Shown here piece after piece: positions 1-6,944 of a DNA stretch of 25,389 nucleotides. The stretch is from an uncultured Blautia sp. (lineage in GTDB: Bacteria > Bacillota_A > Clostridia > Lachnospirales > Lachnospiraceae). A program made the position numbers and the translations under genes. Below the pieces are notes generated by a model, which was not told the origin of the DNA, ran no database searches, and worked only from the letters and a program-made list of their open reading frames with translations. Every line of letters begins with the position of its first letter. The first letter of the stretch is position 1. Location: assembly GCA_905209435.1 (NCBI GenBank), contig CAJLTE010000039.1, positions 1-25,389 on the forward strand. Reading direction: 5' to 3'.

Positions 1-5
1 GCCAT
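1..5 (-). CDS. rplJ: 50S ribosomal protein L10, first codons only (partial)
   Basis: Only the start codon and two further bases (ATG GC, so Met-Ala) lie in the window; the rest runs off the left edge. A strong ribosome site, AAGGAGG, sits at 17-23 with an 11-base spacer. The identification rests on the upstream RNA, which has the features of the L10 leader that precedes rplJ in Firmicutes, and on the fact that L10 proteins usually begin Met-Ala. No protein sequence is available to confirm it. By family knowledge L10 is the base of the ribosomal stalk that carries L7/L12, and the next gene would be rplL. Confidence 0.55.
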
Positions 6-49
6 GAAATGGTACACCTCCTTATAGATTTTGTATACCGCTGCAAATG

Positions 50-178
50 AGTAAAGAAAAAGCCTTACTGCATGACAGTAAGGCTTGCGTAATCTTCCAT
101 AAACATAAAGAATACTTAGTCCTCGGTAGGCGTTTGCAACTTATGCCTTACGGCACCTACTGTCTTCGGCAGCGTTCT
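50..178 (-). ncRNA. Ribosomal protein L10 leader (autoregulatory 5' UTR)
   Basis: Read on minus, the transcript contains the paired blocks GACAGTAGGTGC and GCCTACCGAGGAC, separated by a small side hairpin (GTGCCGTAAGGCAT). This matches my memory of the L10 leader, where excess L10 (or L10 with L7/L12) binds the kink-turn region and lowers expression of rplJ-rplL. An attenuator hairpin follows at 60-86 and the rplJ start at 5. A good promoter stands at the right distance upstream. The class call is from memory; a covariance-model search for the L10_leader family would settle it. Confidence 0.8.
53..86 (-). terminator. Attenuator-type intrinsic terminator in the L10 leader
   Basis: A perfect 11-bp stem (60-70 paired with 76-86, CAGTAAGGCTT in the lower strand sense) with a 5-base loop is followed on minus by a T-rich tract, TTTTTCTTT. 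It lies between the L10-binding fold and the rplJ ribosome site, so it most likely serves as the regulated terminator of the leader. Confidence 0.85.
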
Positions 179-183
179 GACAT

Positions 184-212
184 AGAATAGCATATAGAGA
201 TTGGATTGTCAA
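184..212 (-). promoter_or_regulatory. Sigma-A promoter for the rplJ leader
   Basis: A perfect -35 TTGACA (207-212) is followed after 17 bases by a -10 TATTCT (184-189). Transcription would start near 177, just before the L10 leader. Such a strong promoter fits a ribosomal protein operon. Confidence 0.85.
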
Positions 213-241
213 GAGGTTTTTTGATTTTTTTATTAAGTGAC

Positions 242-282
242 GCGTAAGCAGGATTCTCTTTTGCGGTGAATCTTGCTTACGC
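242..282. terminator. Stem-loop between upp and rplJ, terminator-like without a U-tract
   Basis: Fifteen-base arms (242-256 and 268-282, GCGTAAGCA at the base) enclose an 11-base loop. The arms pair fully on the plus-strand RNA with one G-U; on minus one A-C mismatch remains. It lies 37 bases past the upp stop and upstream of the rplJ promoter, where a upp terminator is expected. No T-run follows on either strand, so a different role is possible. Confidence 0.4.
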
Positions 283-319
283 TGATAATGGAAAGCTGCC
301 AGTTATATCACTAGTTATT

Positions 320-949
320 TTACATCGTACCAAAAATTCTGTCGCCGGCGTCGCCGAGGCCCGGGCAGATGTAAGCGTGATCGTTTAATTCACGATCGAG
401 ATGTCCACAGTAGATCTGTACGTCCGGGTGTACTTCGTGGAGGCGTTTGAGGCCTTCAGGAGCTGCGATGATACACATGAATTTGATGTTTTTGCCGCCC
501 TGCTTTTTGACAAAATCAATGGCTGCTTCTGCAGAACCGCCGGTTGCAAGCATTGGATCTACGATAACCGCGATACGCTCATCGATGGATTCCGGGAGTT
601 TACAGTAGTACTCGTGTGGTTCATGTGTTACAGGATCACGGTAGAGCCCTACATGGCCGACTTTAGCAGATGGTACAAGTGTAAGGATACTGTTTACCAT
701 TCCAAGGCCTGCACGCAGAACCGGGACAACAGCCAGTTTCTTACCGGAAATCATTGGTGTCATACAGGTTTCAATAGGTGTTTCCACTTCTACATCTTCT
801 ACAGGAAGATCTCTCAAAGCTTCGTATCCCATAAGAATTCCGATTTCTTCTACCAGTTTACGGAATTCATTCGTTCCTGTGTTTTTGTTTCTCAGCATAG
901 AGATTTTGTGCTGGATCAGCGGGTGGTCCATGATATAAACGTTCTCCAT
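320..949 (-). CDS. upp: Uracil phosphoribosyltransferase
   Basis: This 209-residue protein is a full-length UPRT, the cytosolic salvage enzyme that joins uracil and PRPP to give UMP and pyrophosphate. The PRPP-binding loop reads [10 protein letters not shown] (from residue 130), and the C-terminus carries the uracil-binding signature [14 protein letters not shown]. The PVLRAGLGM stretch near residue 76 is also typical. Start: ATG at 949 with GAGGA (958-962) eight bases upstream. It seems to be transcribed alone: the gene upstream on the same strand (a 60-aa protein) ends about 220 bases away. I saw AT-rich -10-like elements near 1082 and 1123, but no convincing -35. Identification is secure. 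Confidence 0.98.
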   Translation of the reverse strand: MENVYIMDHPLIQHKISMLRNKNTGTNEFRKLVEEIGILMGYEALRDLPVEDVEVETPIETCMTPMISGKKLAVVPVLRAGLGMVNSILTLVPSAKVGHVGLYRDPVTHEPHEYYCKLPESIDERIAVIVDPMLATGGSAEAAIDFVKKQGGKNIKFMCIIAAPEGLKRLHEVHPDVQIYCGHLDRELNDHAYICPGLGDAGDRIFGTM

Positions 950-1169
950 TATCCTTTTCCTCTTTTCATTGTATTTTTATTATTTTATGTTCTGCATCGT
1001 GAAGCGTGTTGCTGCGCGCAGAATGAACAGCAACATCTGTATTGTAGCTTATGTTCCATGTAATCGCTCTGCCTTAATGTAATTATAATCAGTTAAAGCT
1101 TTCGGAATTTTGCTGTTCTCCTATTATAATGCATAGCCTTACTTTATAAAAGGGGATATTTTACATTTT

Positions 1170-1352
1170 CTACATCTGCTTACGCACAATACGATATTCA
1201 TCCCCCATTTTAAAGTATGGACACTGATGAAAATTCCCGGTAATAAATTTCACCATCTCGTCTTCATCAAGGTTTACTTCACATGTATAGCATTCATAAT
1301 CGTCATCATAACTGTAATTTACACAATATTCGCAGTTTACTGCATCAGACAT
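1170..1352 (-). CDS. Small Cys-rich protein, DUF6472-like
   Basis: A 60-residue acidic protein starts MSDAVNCEYCVNYSYDDD. Cysteines at 7, 10, 21, 24 and 44 form two CxxC pairs plus one extra, which suggests a small metal site. The C-terminal block GDEYRIVRKQM agrees with what I remember of DUF6472, a family from Lachnospiraceae with no known function. I chose ATG at 1352 because AGGAGG lies just upstream; a reading frame that opens further out to 1460 has no ribosome site. It stands alone, divergent from apbE. The function is unknown; the name is a recollection. Confidence 0.85.
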   Translation of the reverse strand: MSDAVNCEYCVNYSYDDDYECYTCEVNLDEDEMVKFITGNFHQCPYFKMGDEYRIVRKQM

Positions 1353-1449
1353 TGCCTGTTCCTCCTGTTGAATTTTTTTTGATCCGCCTGTGCAAGTTCT
1401 ATCTTTTCTGATATACTTAAGCTTGTTCTTATAATGATAAATTATTGAT

Positions 1450-1479
1450 GTCAGGGTCAAAAAGTATTTTGACCCTGAC
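1450..1479. repeat. Perfect inverted repeat between divergent genes (possible operator)
   Basis: Two 13-base arms (GTCAGGGTCAAAA at 1450-1462 and its exact complement at 1467-1479) flank a 4-base spacer. The repeat lies between the divergent 60-aa gene and apbE, and each arm holds a TTGACC hexamer pointing outward, so it may carry both -35 elements. There is no T-run on either side, and no gene ends here, so a terminator is unlikely. Confidence 0.75.
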
Positions 1480-1498
1480 TTGAATTCGCAAGTAAAAT
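1469..1498 (+). promoter_or_regulatory. Likely promoter for apbE
   Basis: TTGACC (1469-1474) and TAAAAT (1493-1498) are 18 bases apart; transcription would begin near 1505, about 30 bases before the apbE start. The -35 lies inside the right arm of the inverted repeat, so a protein bound there would block it. Confidence 0.5.
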
Positions 1499-1536
1499 TT
1501 CACTCATCCTGTTCTTATAATAAAGAGGTTACACTT

Positions 1537-2634
1537 ATGACATTATATCATAGATCTATGAAAAAAATAATAAAACGCTGTACTTTTTCTCTATTTGCTT
1601 TTTCTCTTGTGATGTCTTCAGCAGTTTTCTCCGGATGCTCGCCCAAAACAGATGCTGTCGAAAATACAGATACAAAATCACAGGAACCTATTTCTGCTAC
1701 TGCGATCAAATTAAATACTGCTGTTACGGTTACCATCTACGACTCTCAGAATCGTGAACTGCTTACAGAATGTATGAATCTGTGTGATAAATATGAAAAA
1801 ATATTCAGTCGGACTGCCAGTGACAGTGAACTGTATAAGTTGAATCACAGGGAACTTACACCTGCCGCAGGAACTTCTGATACTTATCAGGTGTCTGATT
1901 CTCTGGCAGAATTGATCAGAAAAGGGCTTTATTATTCCGAATTGTCTGAGGGGGCTTTTGATATTGCGATCGAGCCGTTGACTTCTCTGTGGGATTTTAC
2001 TGCTGAAGATCCGCAGGTTCCGGCAGACAAACTAATTCAGGACGCATTGACAAAATGCGACTACCATAATGTTTCTGTAAGCGATAATAATGAAGTTACA
2101 TTGAAAAAAGATGATACTGCCATTGAGCTTGGCGCAATTGCAAAAGGATATATTGCAGACCGCCTGAAAGACTATTTAATCTCACAGAATGTAAAAAGCG
2201 CGATTATTAATCTTGGAGGCAATGTTCTATGTATCGGCGGAAAACCGGATGATTCTTCTTTTAAAATTGGGATTCAGAAACCCTTCGCAGACCGAAGCGA
2301 GACAATTGCTGTCATGGATATTAAAGATAAATCTGTGGTTTCTTCCGGAGTTTATGAGAGATGTTTTGAAAAAGATGGAACTTTATATCATCATTTGCTG
2401 AATCCCCAAACGGGATATCCTTATGATAACGGACTGATCGCTGTTACGATTATTTCTGATCAGTCTGTTGATGGTGATGCCTTGAGCACGACTTGTTTTG
2501 CACTTGGACTTGAAGAAGGAATGAAACTGGCAGAATCCCTGGATGATGTTCAGGCATTTTTTGTAACTTCCGACTATGAAATCCATTATACAAAAGACTT
2601 CCAGAAAGAGATTGCGGTTACAAAAACCGAATAA
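1537..2634 (+). CDS. apbE: FAD:protein FMN transferase, ApbE family lipoprotein
   Basis: This 365-residue protein has a lipoprotein signal ending in the lipobox FSGC (Cys 34), so it should be anchored on the outer face of the membrane. ApbE motifs are in order: GAIAKGY (about 199-205), LGGN (226-229), HHLLNPQTG (285-293) and DALSTT (314-319, the metal-binding region). ApbE enzymes transfer FMN from FAD to a Thr of partner proteins such as Rnf/Nqr subunits or extracellular flavoproteins; none is visible here, so the target is unknown. I chose ATG at 1537 because AAAGAGGT precedes it; the frame stays open back to a TTG at 1480, inside the promoter region, and MKK at 1558 is another possible start. 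A strong terminator follows. Confidence 0.93.
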   Translation: MTLYHRSMKKIIKRCTFSLFAFSLVMSSAVFSGCSPKTDAVENTDTKSQEPISATAIKLNTAVTVTIYDSQNRELLTECMNLCDKYEKIFSRTASDSELYKLNHRELTPAAGTSDTYQVSDSLAELIRKGLYYSELSEGAFDIAIEPLTSLWDFTAEDPQVPADKLIQDALTKCDYHNVSVSDNNEVTLKKDDTAIELGAIAKGYIADRLKDYLISQNVKSAIINLGGNVLCIGGKPDDSSFKIGIQKPFADRSETIAVMDIKDKSVVSSGVYERCFEKDGTLYHHLLNPQTGYPYDNGLIAVTIISDQSVDGDALSTTCFALGLEEGMKLAESLDDVQAFFVTSDYEIHYTKDFQKEIAVTKTE

Positions 2635-2689
2635 ATCATAAGTATCCTGTCAACATAATAAACTTCACTTTTAACATTTACATCATAAT

Positions 2690-2752
2690 AAAAAGCCAGA
2701 CACACATTAATTTTGAGGTGACTCCTCAATTAATATGTAGTCTGGCTTTTTA
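2690..2752. terminator. Bidirectional terminator between convergent genes
   Basis: The outer stem AAAAAGCCAGAC / GTCTGGCTTTTT (2690-2701 with 2740-2751) continues into an inner stem (ACATTAATTTTGAGG with CCTCAATTAATATGT) around a 4-base loop. Both strands end in a T-run. It serves apbE on plus and the SGNH hydrolase gene on minus. Confidence 0.92.
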
Positions 2753-2767
2753 ATACCAATTCCATTA

Positions 2768-3535
2768 TCAGCCCCAAATTCCGCTTCTCTGTTCTTCCAG
2801 ATGATCCAGAATATAGTTATAAATGTCTACAGATACACTGTCCGGATAATGGGTTCCGTCTACAGTTGAAAAGCCGTCAGATACCAGGTGAGAATAGATA
2901 TCTATGTAGGTGACACCAATAAGGTTTGCCTGCATTGCAGAGTTGAAGCTTTCAATTTCTGCGTTGCTGGCATACGGATCGTTCTGTACAGGGCCTACTG
3001 AGACAAAGTAGGTCTGCGCTCCACGCCCGGACCATTCCGAGGCTTTTGAGTTAATGTAGCTAATGTAGTTGTTTACATTATAGAGGTCGTTAACTCCCAT
3101 CAGGATAATAACTGCAGTGTTGTCCTCTATCTGATCTTCTACCTGAGGTACGCCTGTAGATACCATCCAATCATAACCCATAGACGAAAGACATGACCAG
3201 ACACTGTCATCATTGACCGCATCTCTGAGACCTTCTGTTCTGGAATCTCCAATAAACACAAGTTTGTCCGCAGAAACAGTGTCAGGATGATCGGGCTTAC
3301 TTAGTGTTCCCTGTTCTGCCGTATTCTGTTCATCTGCTTCAGGTGCTGCTGTTGGTTCCGGCGTTTCCGTTGGCTTTAACTTTTCTGTTGCTGCCGGCGT
3401 CGGTGTCACTGTCAAAGATGCCGGTCCTGGCGGACCTGCGACCTCTGCTGCATGGATATTTGTAAACATGCAGATGGCTGCAACACCTGCTGTTAACATT
3501 ATTTGTCTGATACTGTTTTTTTTCGTATTTCCCAC
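2768..3535 (-). CDS. Secreted SGNH/GDSL-type hydrolase
   Basis: A 255-residue protein as counted from a GTG at 3535. It has a signal peptide (cleavage near AxA, about residue 29), a Pro/Thr-rich linker (about 38-65, TPTPA, PTETPEP), then an SGNH fold: FIGDSRTEG (Ser 98), GVND (147-150) and DGTHY (Asp 226, His 229) give the catalytic Ser and Asp/His. Such enzymes cleave esters, often on cell-wall or glycan acetyl groups; the substrate is not evident. The start is odd: AAGGAG (3536-3541) directly abuts the GTG, while the codon at ideal distance is ACG (3524-3526), followed by AAA AAA AAC as in a normal MKK signal peptide. It follows the 85-aa gene by 21 bases and is probably co-transcribed with it. 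Confidence 0.88.
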   Translation of the reverse strand: MGNTKKNSIRQIMLTAGVAAICMFTNIHAAEVAGPPGPASLTVTPTPAATEKLKPTETPEPTAAPEADEQNTAEQGTLSKPDHPDTVSADKLVFIGDSRTEGLRDAVNDDSVWSCLSSMGYDWMVSTGVPQVEDQIEDNTAVIILMGVNDLYNVNNYISYINSKASEWSGRGAQTYFVSVGPVQNDPYASNAEIESFNSAMQANLIGVTYIDIYSHLVSDGFSTVDGTHYPDSVSVDIYNYILDHLEEQRSGIWG

Positions 3536-3556
3536 TCCTTTTTCAGACAGATGAAA

Positions 3557-3814
3557 TCATTGCATTCCCGGCATCATATCCGGCCATGAAAGAATTTCGT
3601 TAGAAATGATTTCTTCGTAATCTCCCTCAATGTCCTGGCTTCTGCCTGCTTCAAATACATTTGTTTCAACTCCCCAGACACGGTCTTCATATTCCCAGAC
3701 ATGAAATCTCAGACCACGGAACATAAAGTCAAGACTTCCGCATCCGTTCTCTTCTGTATATTCATATTTTATATTTTTTGTCTTCAACGCTTCCTGTACT
3801 TTTTCTAATCGCAT
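3557..3814 (-). CDS. Conserved-looking small protein of unknown function (85 aa)
   Basis: The 85-residue product starts MRLEKVQEALKTKNIKYEY and has the pattern of a compact alpha/beta domain: an N-terminal helix, then GCGSLDFMFRGLRFHVWEY strands, then an acidic tail (RSQDIEGDYEEII). I recall similar short proteins in Lachnospiraceae but no established function. ATG at 3814 is favoured by AGGAGG eight bases upstream; the frame extends to 3871 without a ribosome site. It lacks a signal peptide, so it should be cytosolic although the next gene in the operon is secreted. Confidence 0.8.
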   Translation of the reverse strand: MRLEKVQEALKTKNIKYEYTEENGCGSLDFMFRGLRFHVWEYEDRVWGVETNVFEAGRSQDIEGDYEEIISNEILSWPDMMPGMQ

Positions 3815-3890
3815 TTGAAAATACCTCCTGTTTATCTGTTCAGTCCCTGTCGCAGCACTGACAGTCTTCATACCCCATTACACAAAGTTT

Positions 3891-3899
3891 ATTATAGCA
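3891..3899 (-). promoter_or_regulatory. Extended -10 promoter for the 85-aa/SGNH operon
   Basis: On minus the sequence reads TGCTATAAT, a consensus extended -10 (TGnTATAAT). The best -35-like hexamer upstream is TTACAC (3916-3921) at a long 19-base spacing, so the extended -10 would carry the activity. It lies about 80 bases before the start of the 85-aa gene. Confidence 0.55.
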
Positions 3900-3952
3900 T
3901 ACTTTATAGTATATCGTGTAATTGTAAAACACCTTTTATTATCAACTGCCAA

Positions 3953-4885
3953 TTACTGTTTCTTCGTCGGAATCGCCAGGATAATGATCGTAGCGATTAC
4001 AAACAAAGTTCCGATCAGATCCGGTGTCGTAAAGTTTACTTTCATCCAGAGCACTGTAAGAATCATAGAAGATACTGGCTCCATGCATGCATACAGACTG
4101 GCTTTCACGGAACCGATCAGTTTTACGCCTGTCATATACAGGGAAAAACCTGCCATAGTTCCAAATACAACTACAAATGCAAGGGCTGTGAACATTTCTG
4201 TATCTGCCTGGATTCCCTTTACTGTCCATGGACGTGAAATAAGGGTAAGTGCAATACCTCCGATAGCCATTCCCCACGCCAGGATCAGCGGAGTGTCGTA
4301 TTTCTTCTGAAGTCTGGCCGGTTCCAGAGTATAAAGAGCTACTGCTACCGCAGAAGCAAGTCCCATAAGCAATGCACGTCCGGAAAGCGCAAGAGTTGTA
4401 GGATTTCCGTGAGTTGCGATAAGAAACACTCCTATTACCGCAAGAATAACTCCTATAACTTCCTGAACAGTCGGCATTCTTTTCGTACGGAAACATACCC
4501 ATATAACGATCAATGCCGGCCCAAGGTACTGTATAACTGTGGCTGTACCTGCATTAGACCATTCGATAGTCTGAAAGTACGCATACTGGCAGGGCATCAT
4601 TCCCAGCAAGCCGTAAATGAGCACGTCACGTCTGTCTCGTTTGCTTTTCCATATTGCCAGAGTCTGTTCTCTGTCTGTAAGAAAATAATAACACAGCATC
4701 AGGAGTCCGGCGGCTACCAGACGCACAGATACCAGCCAGGGTGCGGTTACGCCTTTGTTCTGAAACATATACTGGCCGCATACACCGGATACACCCCAGA
4801 GAATTCCCCCTGCAATCGTTACGATGGTGCCTGTTATCATCCTGTTTTTCTCTGTACGATTCTCTTCATTCTTTTGTGGGTTCAT
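3953..4885 (-). CDS. EamA/DMT family transporter
   Basis: A 310-residue protein with about ten hydrophobic segments in two similar halves, the layout of the drug/metabolite transporter superfamily. Typical pieces are GGILWGVSGVCGQY in helix 1, SVRLVAAGLLML in helix 2, IQYLGPALIVIW at the end of the first repeat, and GSVKASLYACMEPVSS in the second repeat (the EPV motif of EamA proteins). It sits in the plasma membrane; members export or import metabolites such as amino acids, and the substrate cannot be read from sequence. ATG at 4885 has AGGAG about ten bases upstream. It is probably monocistronic: flanking genes on this strand have their own signals. Confidence 0.92.
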   Translation of the reverse strand: MNPQKNEENRTEKNRMITGTIVTIAGGILWGVSGVCGQYMFQNKGVTAPWLVSVRLVAAGLLMLCYYFLTDREQTLAIWKSKRDRRDVLIYGLLGMMPCQYAYFQTIEWSNAGTATVIQYLGPALIVIWVCFRTKRMPTVQEVIGVILAVIGVFLIATHGNPTTLALSGRALLMGLASAVAVALYTLEPARLQKKYDTPLILAWGMAIGGIALTLISRPWTVKGIQADTEMFTALAFVVVFGTMAGFSLYMTGVKLIGSVKASLYACMEPVSSMILTVLWMKVNFTTPDLIGTLFVIATIIILAIPTKKQ

Positions 4886-5021
4886 AAAATTTGTTCTCCT
4901 GCCATTTATTTCTCTTTCTGAGATTTCTATATCTTTAGCATTTGCGTATGTTCTATTATAAGATTCATTGTTCTATAAATAATGCATCATTTTACTTTTA
5001 AAAAATAACTTGTAAAGTAGC

Positions 5022-5050
5022 AAAAAGATGAGCTGTCAAGAAATGACAGC
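5022..5050 (-). terminator. Intrinsic terminator after the 286-aa secreted protein gene
   Basis: A 7-bp stem (GCTGTCA/TGACAGC, 5032-5038 with 5044-5050) and a 5-base loop are followed on minus by CTCATCTTTTTG. It lies 14 bases past the stop at 5065. Confidence 0.75.
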
Positions 5051-5064
5051 CCATTATCATCCTA

Positions 5065-5925
5065 TTAATAGAACCCTCCTGCCAGACGTCTTTTCACACC
5101 TTCCAAATTTACATAAGCACTTGTTGTGCACGGAATCCATACTGTTTTATTGCCATATTTGAACTGTATACTCATTTTTCCGGCCCTATTTACAAATACA
5201 TTTTTCATAGTCAACCATTTGCCAGCAGGTATCACGGATCTATTTTTTGTGCAAAGCTTATCGCTGTATACAGTAACACGTTTAGCAGTTTTATACATAT
5301 TCTTTTTGAAATAAGAAGTATAACCATCACCCGGGTCATAGGTAAAAGCGCATTTTACTGCTGCAGTGCTGCTTTTCAGTATGAATTTCCTCTTTGCAGA
5401 ATTATATTCATATATATAATTCCATTTAATACGTCCTGTAAGACCCGGTCCACATTCATAAGCTATAGTCAAACTGTTTCCGGAAACTTTTTTTATCCCC
5501 TTTACAGCTCCGCTATATTGAGACAAATCTGCTGCTTCCACCAATTTTTTGGAAGCTGTATCATACCGGAAAATTTTCCTTATGCAAGGAGCATTACTGT
5601 CTCCCCTGCCAACAACATAAAGAAATTCCCTGCTGTTTGATATTTTTACATATTGCACTTCAATCCTGTAAACATACAGATTAGAAGCAGAATAAGCTTT
5701 CTTTCCATTTACATGAATCTGAAGCTTATTAAGCATACCGTAATTATCTTTTGCAATTACAAATTTTACAGAATCAGATTTTCCATCATGCGTCAAATCC
5801 CATTTGTAAGTTTTTGTTTTACTTACGGTTGCAGATTTAAGCGTAGCTCCGTACACGTTACTGCTCATCAGCAGCATCATTATTGCCATGCATAGACAAT
5901 ACAAATAAATTTTCGTCTTTTTCAT
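5065..5925 (-). CDS. Secreted protein of unknown function
   Basis: A 286-residue protein with a clear signal peptide (MKKTKIYLYCLCMAIMMLLM, cleavage near VYGA, residue 27). The mature part is basic and rich in Lys, Tyr and beta-strand-like stretches. An early DLTHDGKSDSVKF segment resembles the calcium-binding D-x-x-x-D-G-x-x-D loops seen in FG-GAP/VCBS-type extracellular repeats. The C-terminal third (TVYSDKLCTKNRS to the end) looks like an SH3-like or wall-binding module, but I cannot confirm this. ATG at 5925 has GGGAGGA seven bases upstream. It has its own promoter and terminator, so it is a single-gene unit. Function unknown. Confidence 0.82.
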   Translation of the reverse strand: MKKTKIYLYCLCMAIMMLLMSSNVYGATLKSATVSKTKTYKWDLTHDGKSDSVKFVIAKDNYGMLNKLQIHVNGKKAYSASNLYVYRIEVQYVKISNSREFLYVVGRGDSNAPCIRKIFRYDTASKKLVEAADLSQYSGAVKGIKKVSGNSLTIAYECGPGLTGRIKWNYIYEYNSAKRKFILKSSTAAVKCAFTYDPGDGYTSYFKKNMYKTAKRVTVYSDKLCTKNRSVIPAGKWLTMKNVFVNRAGKMSIQFKYGNKTVWIPCTTSAYVNLEGVKRRLAGGFY

Positions 5926-5967
5926 AGATATGTCCTCCCTAGATAAAAATATTATCTTATATTTACA

Positions 5968-5996
5968 AACATAACTTTATTTCCTTTTATTGTCAA
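5968..5996 (-). promoter_or_regulatory. Promoter for the 286-aa secreted protein gene
   Basis: TTGACA (5991-5996) and TATGTT (5968-5973) stand 17 bases apart on minus. The implied start is near 5961, giving a 36-base leader before the ATG. Confidence 0.75.
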
Positions 5997-6022
5997 GTAA
6001 GGAAATCTTTAATAGGCAGTAC

Positions 6023-6058
6023 AAAAAAGCAGCATCCTGAAATGCATCAGAATGCTGC
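6023..6058 (-). terminator. Intrinsic terminator after the DUF2798 gene
   Basis: A 12-bp stem with one G-U pair (6029-6040 with 6047-6058, GCAGCAT at its base) and a 6-base loop is followed on minus by TTTTTTG. It lies 25 bases past the stop of the membrane protein gene. Confidence 0.88.
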
Positions 6059-6083
6059 GATATTAATCGAATATTTATCATCT

Positions 6084-6572
6084 TTATTCAGCGGAAGCTG
6101 CGGTTCTTTCCTTCTCAGGGAAGAGTTTCCCGAAAACAAATCTTACAAACGGACCTGCATAAAAGATCTGCCAGAAGAATGCCATCGGGAAGTTCATTGC
6201 TGTTGTCTGCAGCCATGTTGGAATGATCTGGCTTACTGCTGCATGTTTGATCAGCAGAGTCGCTGCAAGGCTCATACATGGACACATGAATGCTACAGAT
6301 ACTGCTGAGATCGCAAGTACCAGATGAAATGGATTATCTCTTCTCATGTCCACAATACCAAACGCAACCTTCTTTGCAAGACCACCGATGATAAAGAAAT
6401 CAAGAATAAATGCAATCGGTCCCATGAATACTAATTCATGAAATGCTAAAAGAAATGTCTCATTTGTCATTGTCCCTGTGTTCAACACAATGTTGTAGCA
6501 GATCATGGCATAAACCATTACAAACACCATGATGATTGTGAAAATAACTTCCTGAAACTTGTTTTTTGGCAT
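6084..6572 (-). CDS. DUF2798-type four-helix membrane protein
   Basis: A 162-residue protein with four hydrophobic segments arranged as two similar pairs. Each pair follows the pattern I recall for DUF2798: a helix with FxxxMVxxMxxYN or a comparable stretch, then a helix entering an FILDFFIIGGLAKKVAF or AFFWQIFYAGPFVRFVF segment. Its role is unknown; it should be in the plasma membrane. ATG at 6572 has a perfect AAGGAGG six bases or so upstream. It has a strong promoter at 6699-6727, a leader of about 120 bases and its own terminator, so it is a single-gene unit. The leader can mask the ribosome site (see the entry at 6578-6648). Confidence 0.85.
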   Translation of the reverse strand: MPKNKFQEVIFTIIMVFVMVYAMICYNIVLNTGTMTNETFLLAFHELVFMGPIAFILDFFIIGGLAKKVAFGIVDMRRDNPFHLVLAISAVSVAFMCPCMSLAATLLIKHAAVSQIIPTWLQTTAMNFPMAFFWQIFYAGPFVRFVFGKLFPEKERTAASAE

Positions 6573-6577
6573 AAAAA

Positions 6578-6648
6578 ATCCTCCTTAAATAGTATGTGAA
6601 TAACATAAATCAGAAATTTGTGTTGTTCATAACCATCCTTGGAGGATG
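6578..6648 (-). promoter_or_regulatory. Leader with an anti-ribosome-site element, possible RNA switch
   Basis: The ribosome site of the DUF2798 gene reads GGAGGAT (6578-6584 on minus). About 57 bases earlier in the same transcript lies ATCCTCC (6641-6647), its exact complement. The same ATCCTCC is also part of a separate perfect hairpin, CATCCT-CCA-AGGATG (6634-6648). The two pairings exclude each other, which is the usual layout of a translational on/off switch. I recognise no known riboswitch aptamer in the 120-base leader. Whether it switches is inference. Confidence 0.45.
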
Positions 6649-6698
6649 TACCGTTTCCAATAAAACCAAATATCTTTTTCTTAAATTTACCGTTGGTT

Positions 6699-6727
6699 AT
6701 TATACGGATTGTATGAAAAAAAGTCAA
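6699..6727 (-). promoter_or_regulatory. Promoter for the DUF2798 gene
   Basis: TTGACT (6722-6727) and a perfect TATAAT (6699-6704) are 17 bases apart on minus. The start near 6692 leaves a leader of about 120 bases, unusually long for a single small gene. Confidence 0.85.
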
Positions 6728-6914
6728 GTGATTTTTTGCCTCTGATAAATAAGTCAGTAATTTTCCACTAATTGTTCTTCACTTTATTACACTCCGCAAG
6801 TAAAGCCATAGATTAGAGTTCTTCTGTCTCTTCCTATATAATAACAGGTTTCGATAATTTACCCGATATGGGTATAGAATTTATAGATATGTATAAGATT
6901 TGGGATAAAGACAT

Positions 6915-6939
6915 CTGCCCATTTTCCCAAAAATGGCAG
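6915..6939 (-). terminator. Weak hairpin after the broken Rpn gene
   Basis: CTGCCATTTT and AAAATGGGCAG can pair with one bulged base around a short loop, five bases past the stop at 6945. The tract that follows on minus (ATGTCTTTAT) is not a good T-run, so termination would be weak. In the rest of 6728-6944 I see no gene, only A+T-rich sequence and a 5-bp hairpin at 6860-6874. Confidence 0.3.
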
Positions 6940-6944
6940 AAAAA

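Noticed and set aside
401..1063. Long plus-strand frame opposite upp
   Set aside because: Shadow of the upp codons; Cys/His-rich translation without family features and no ribosome site.
3942..4921. Frames at 3942-4502 (minus, other frame) and 3984-4310, 4409-4921 (plus)
   Set aside because: They overlap the EamA gene and read as out-of-frame translation.
6641..6692. DUF2798 leader as a known riboswitch (fluoride, guanidine, preQ1 considered)
   Set aside because: I could not find the conserved core of any of these; only the switch-like pairing is supported.
6518..6727. 69-codon minus frame over the DUF2798 leader
   Set aside because: It overlaps the real gene's start and leader and has no ribosome site of its own.
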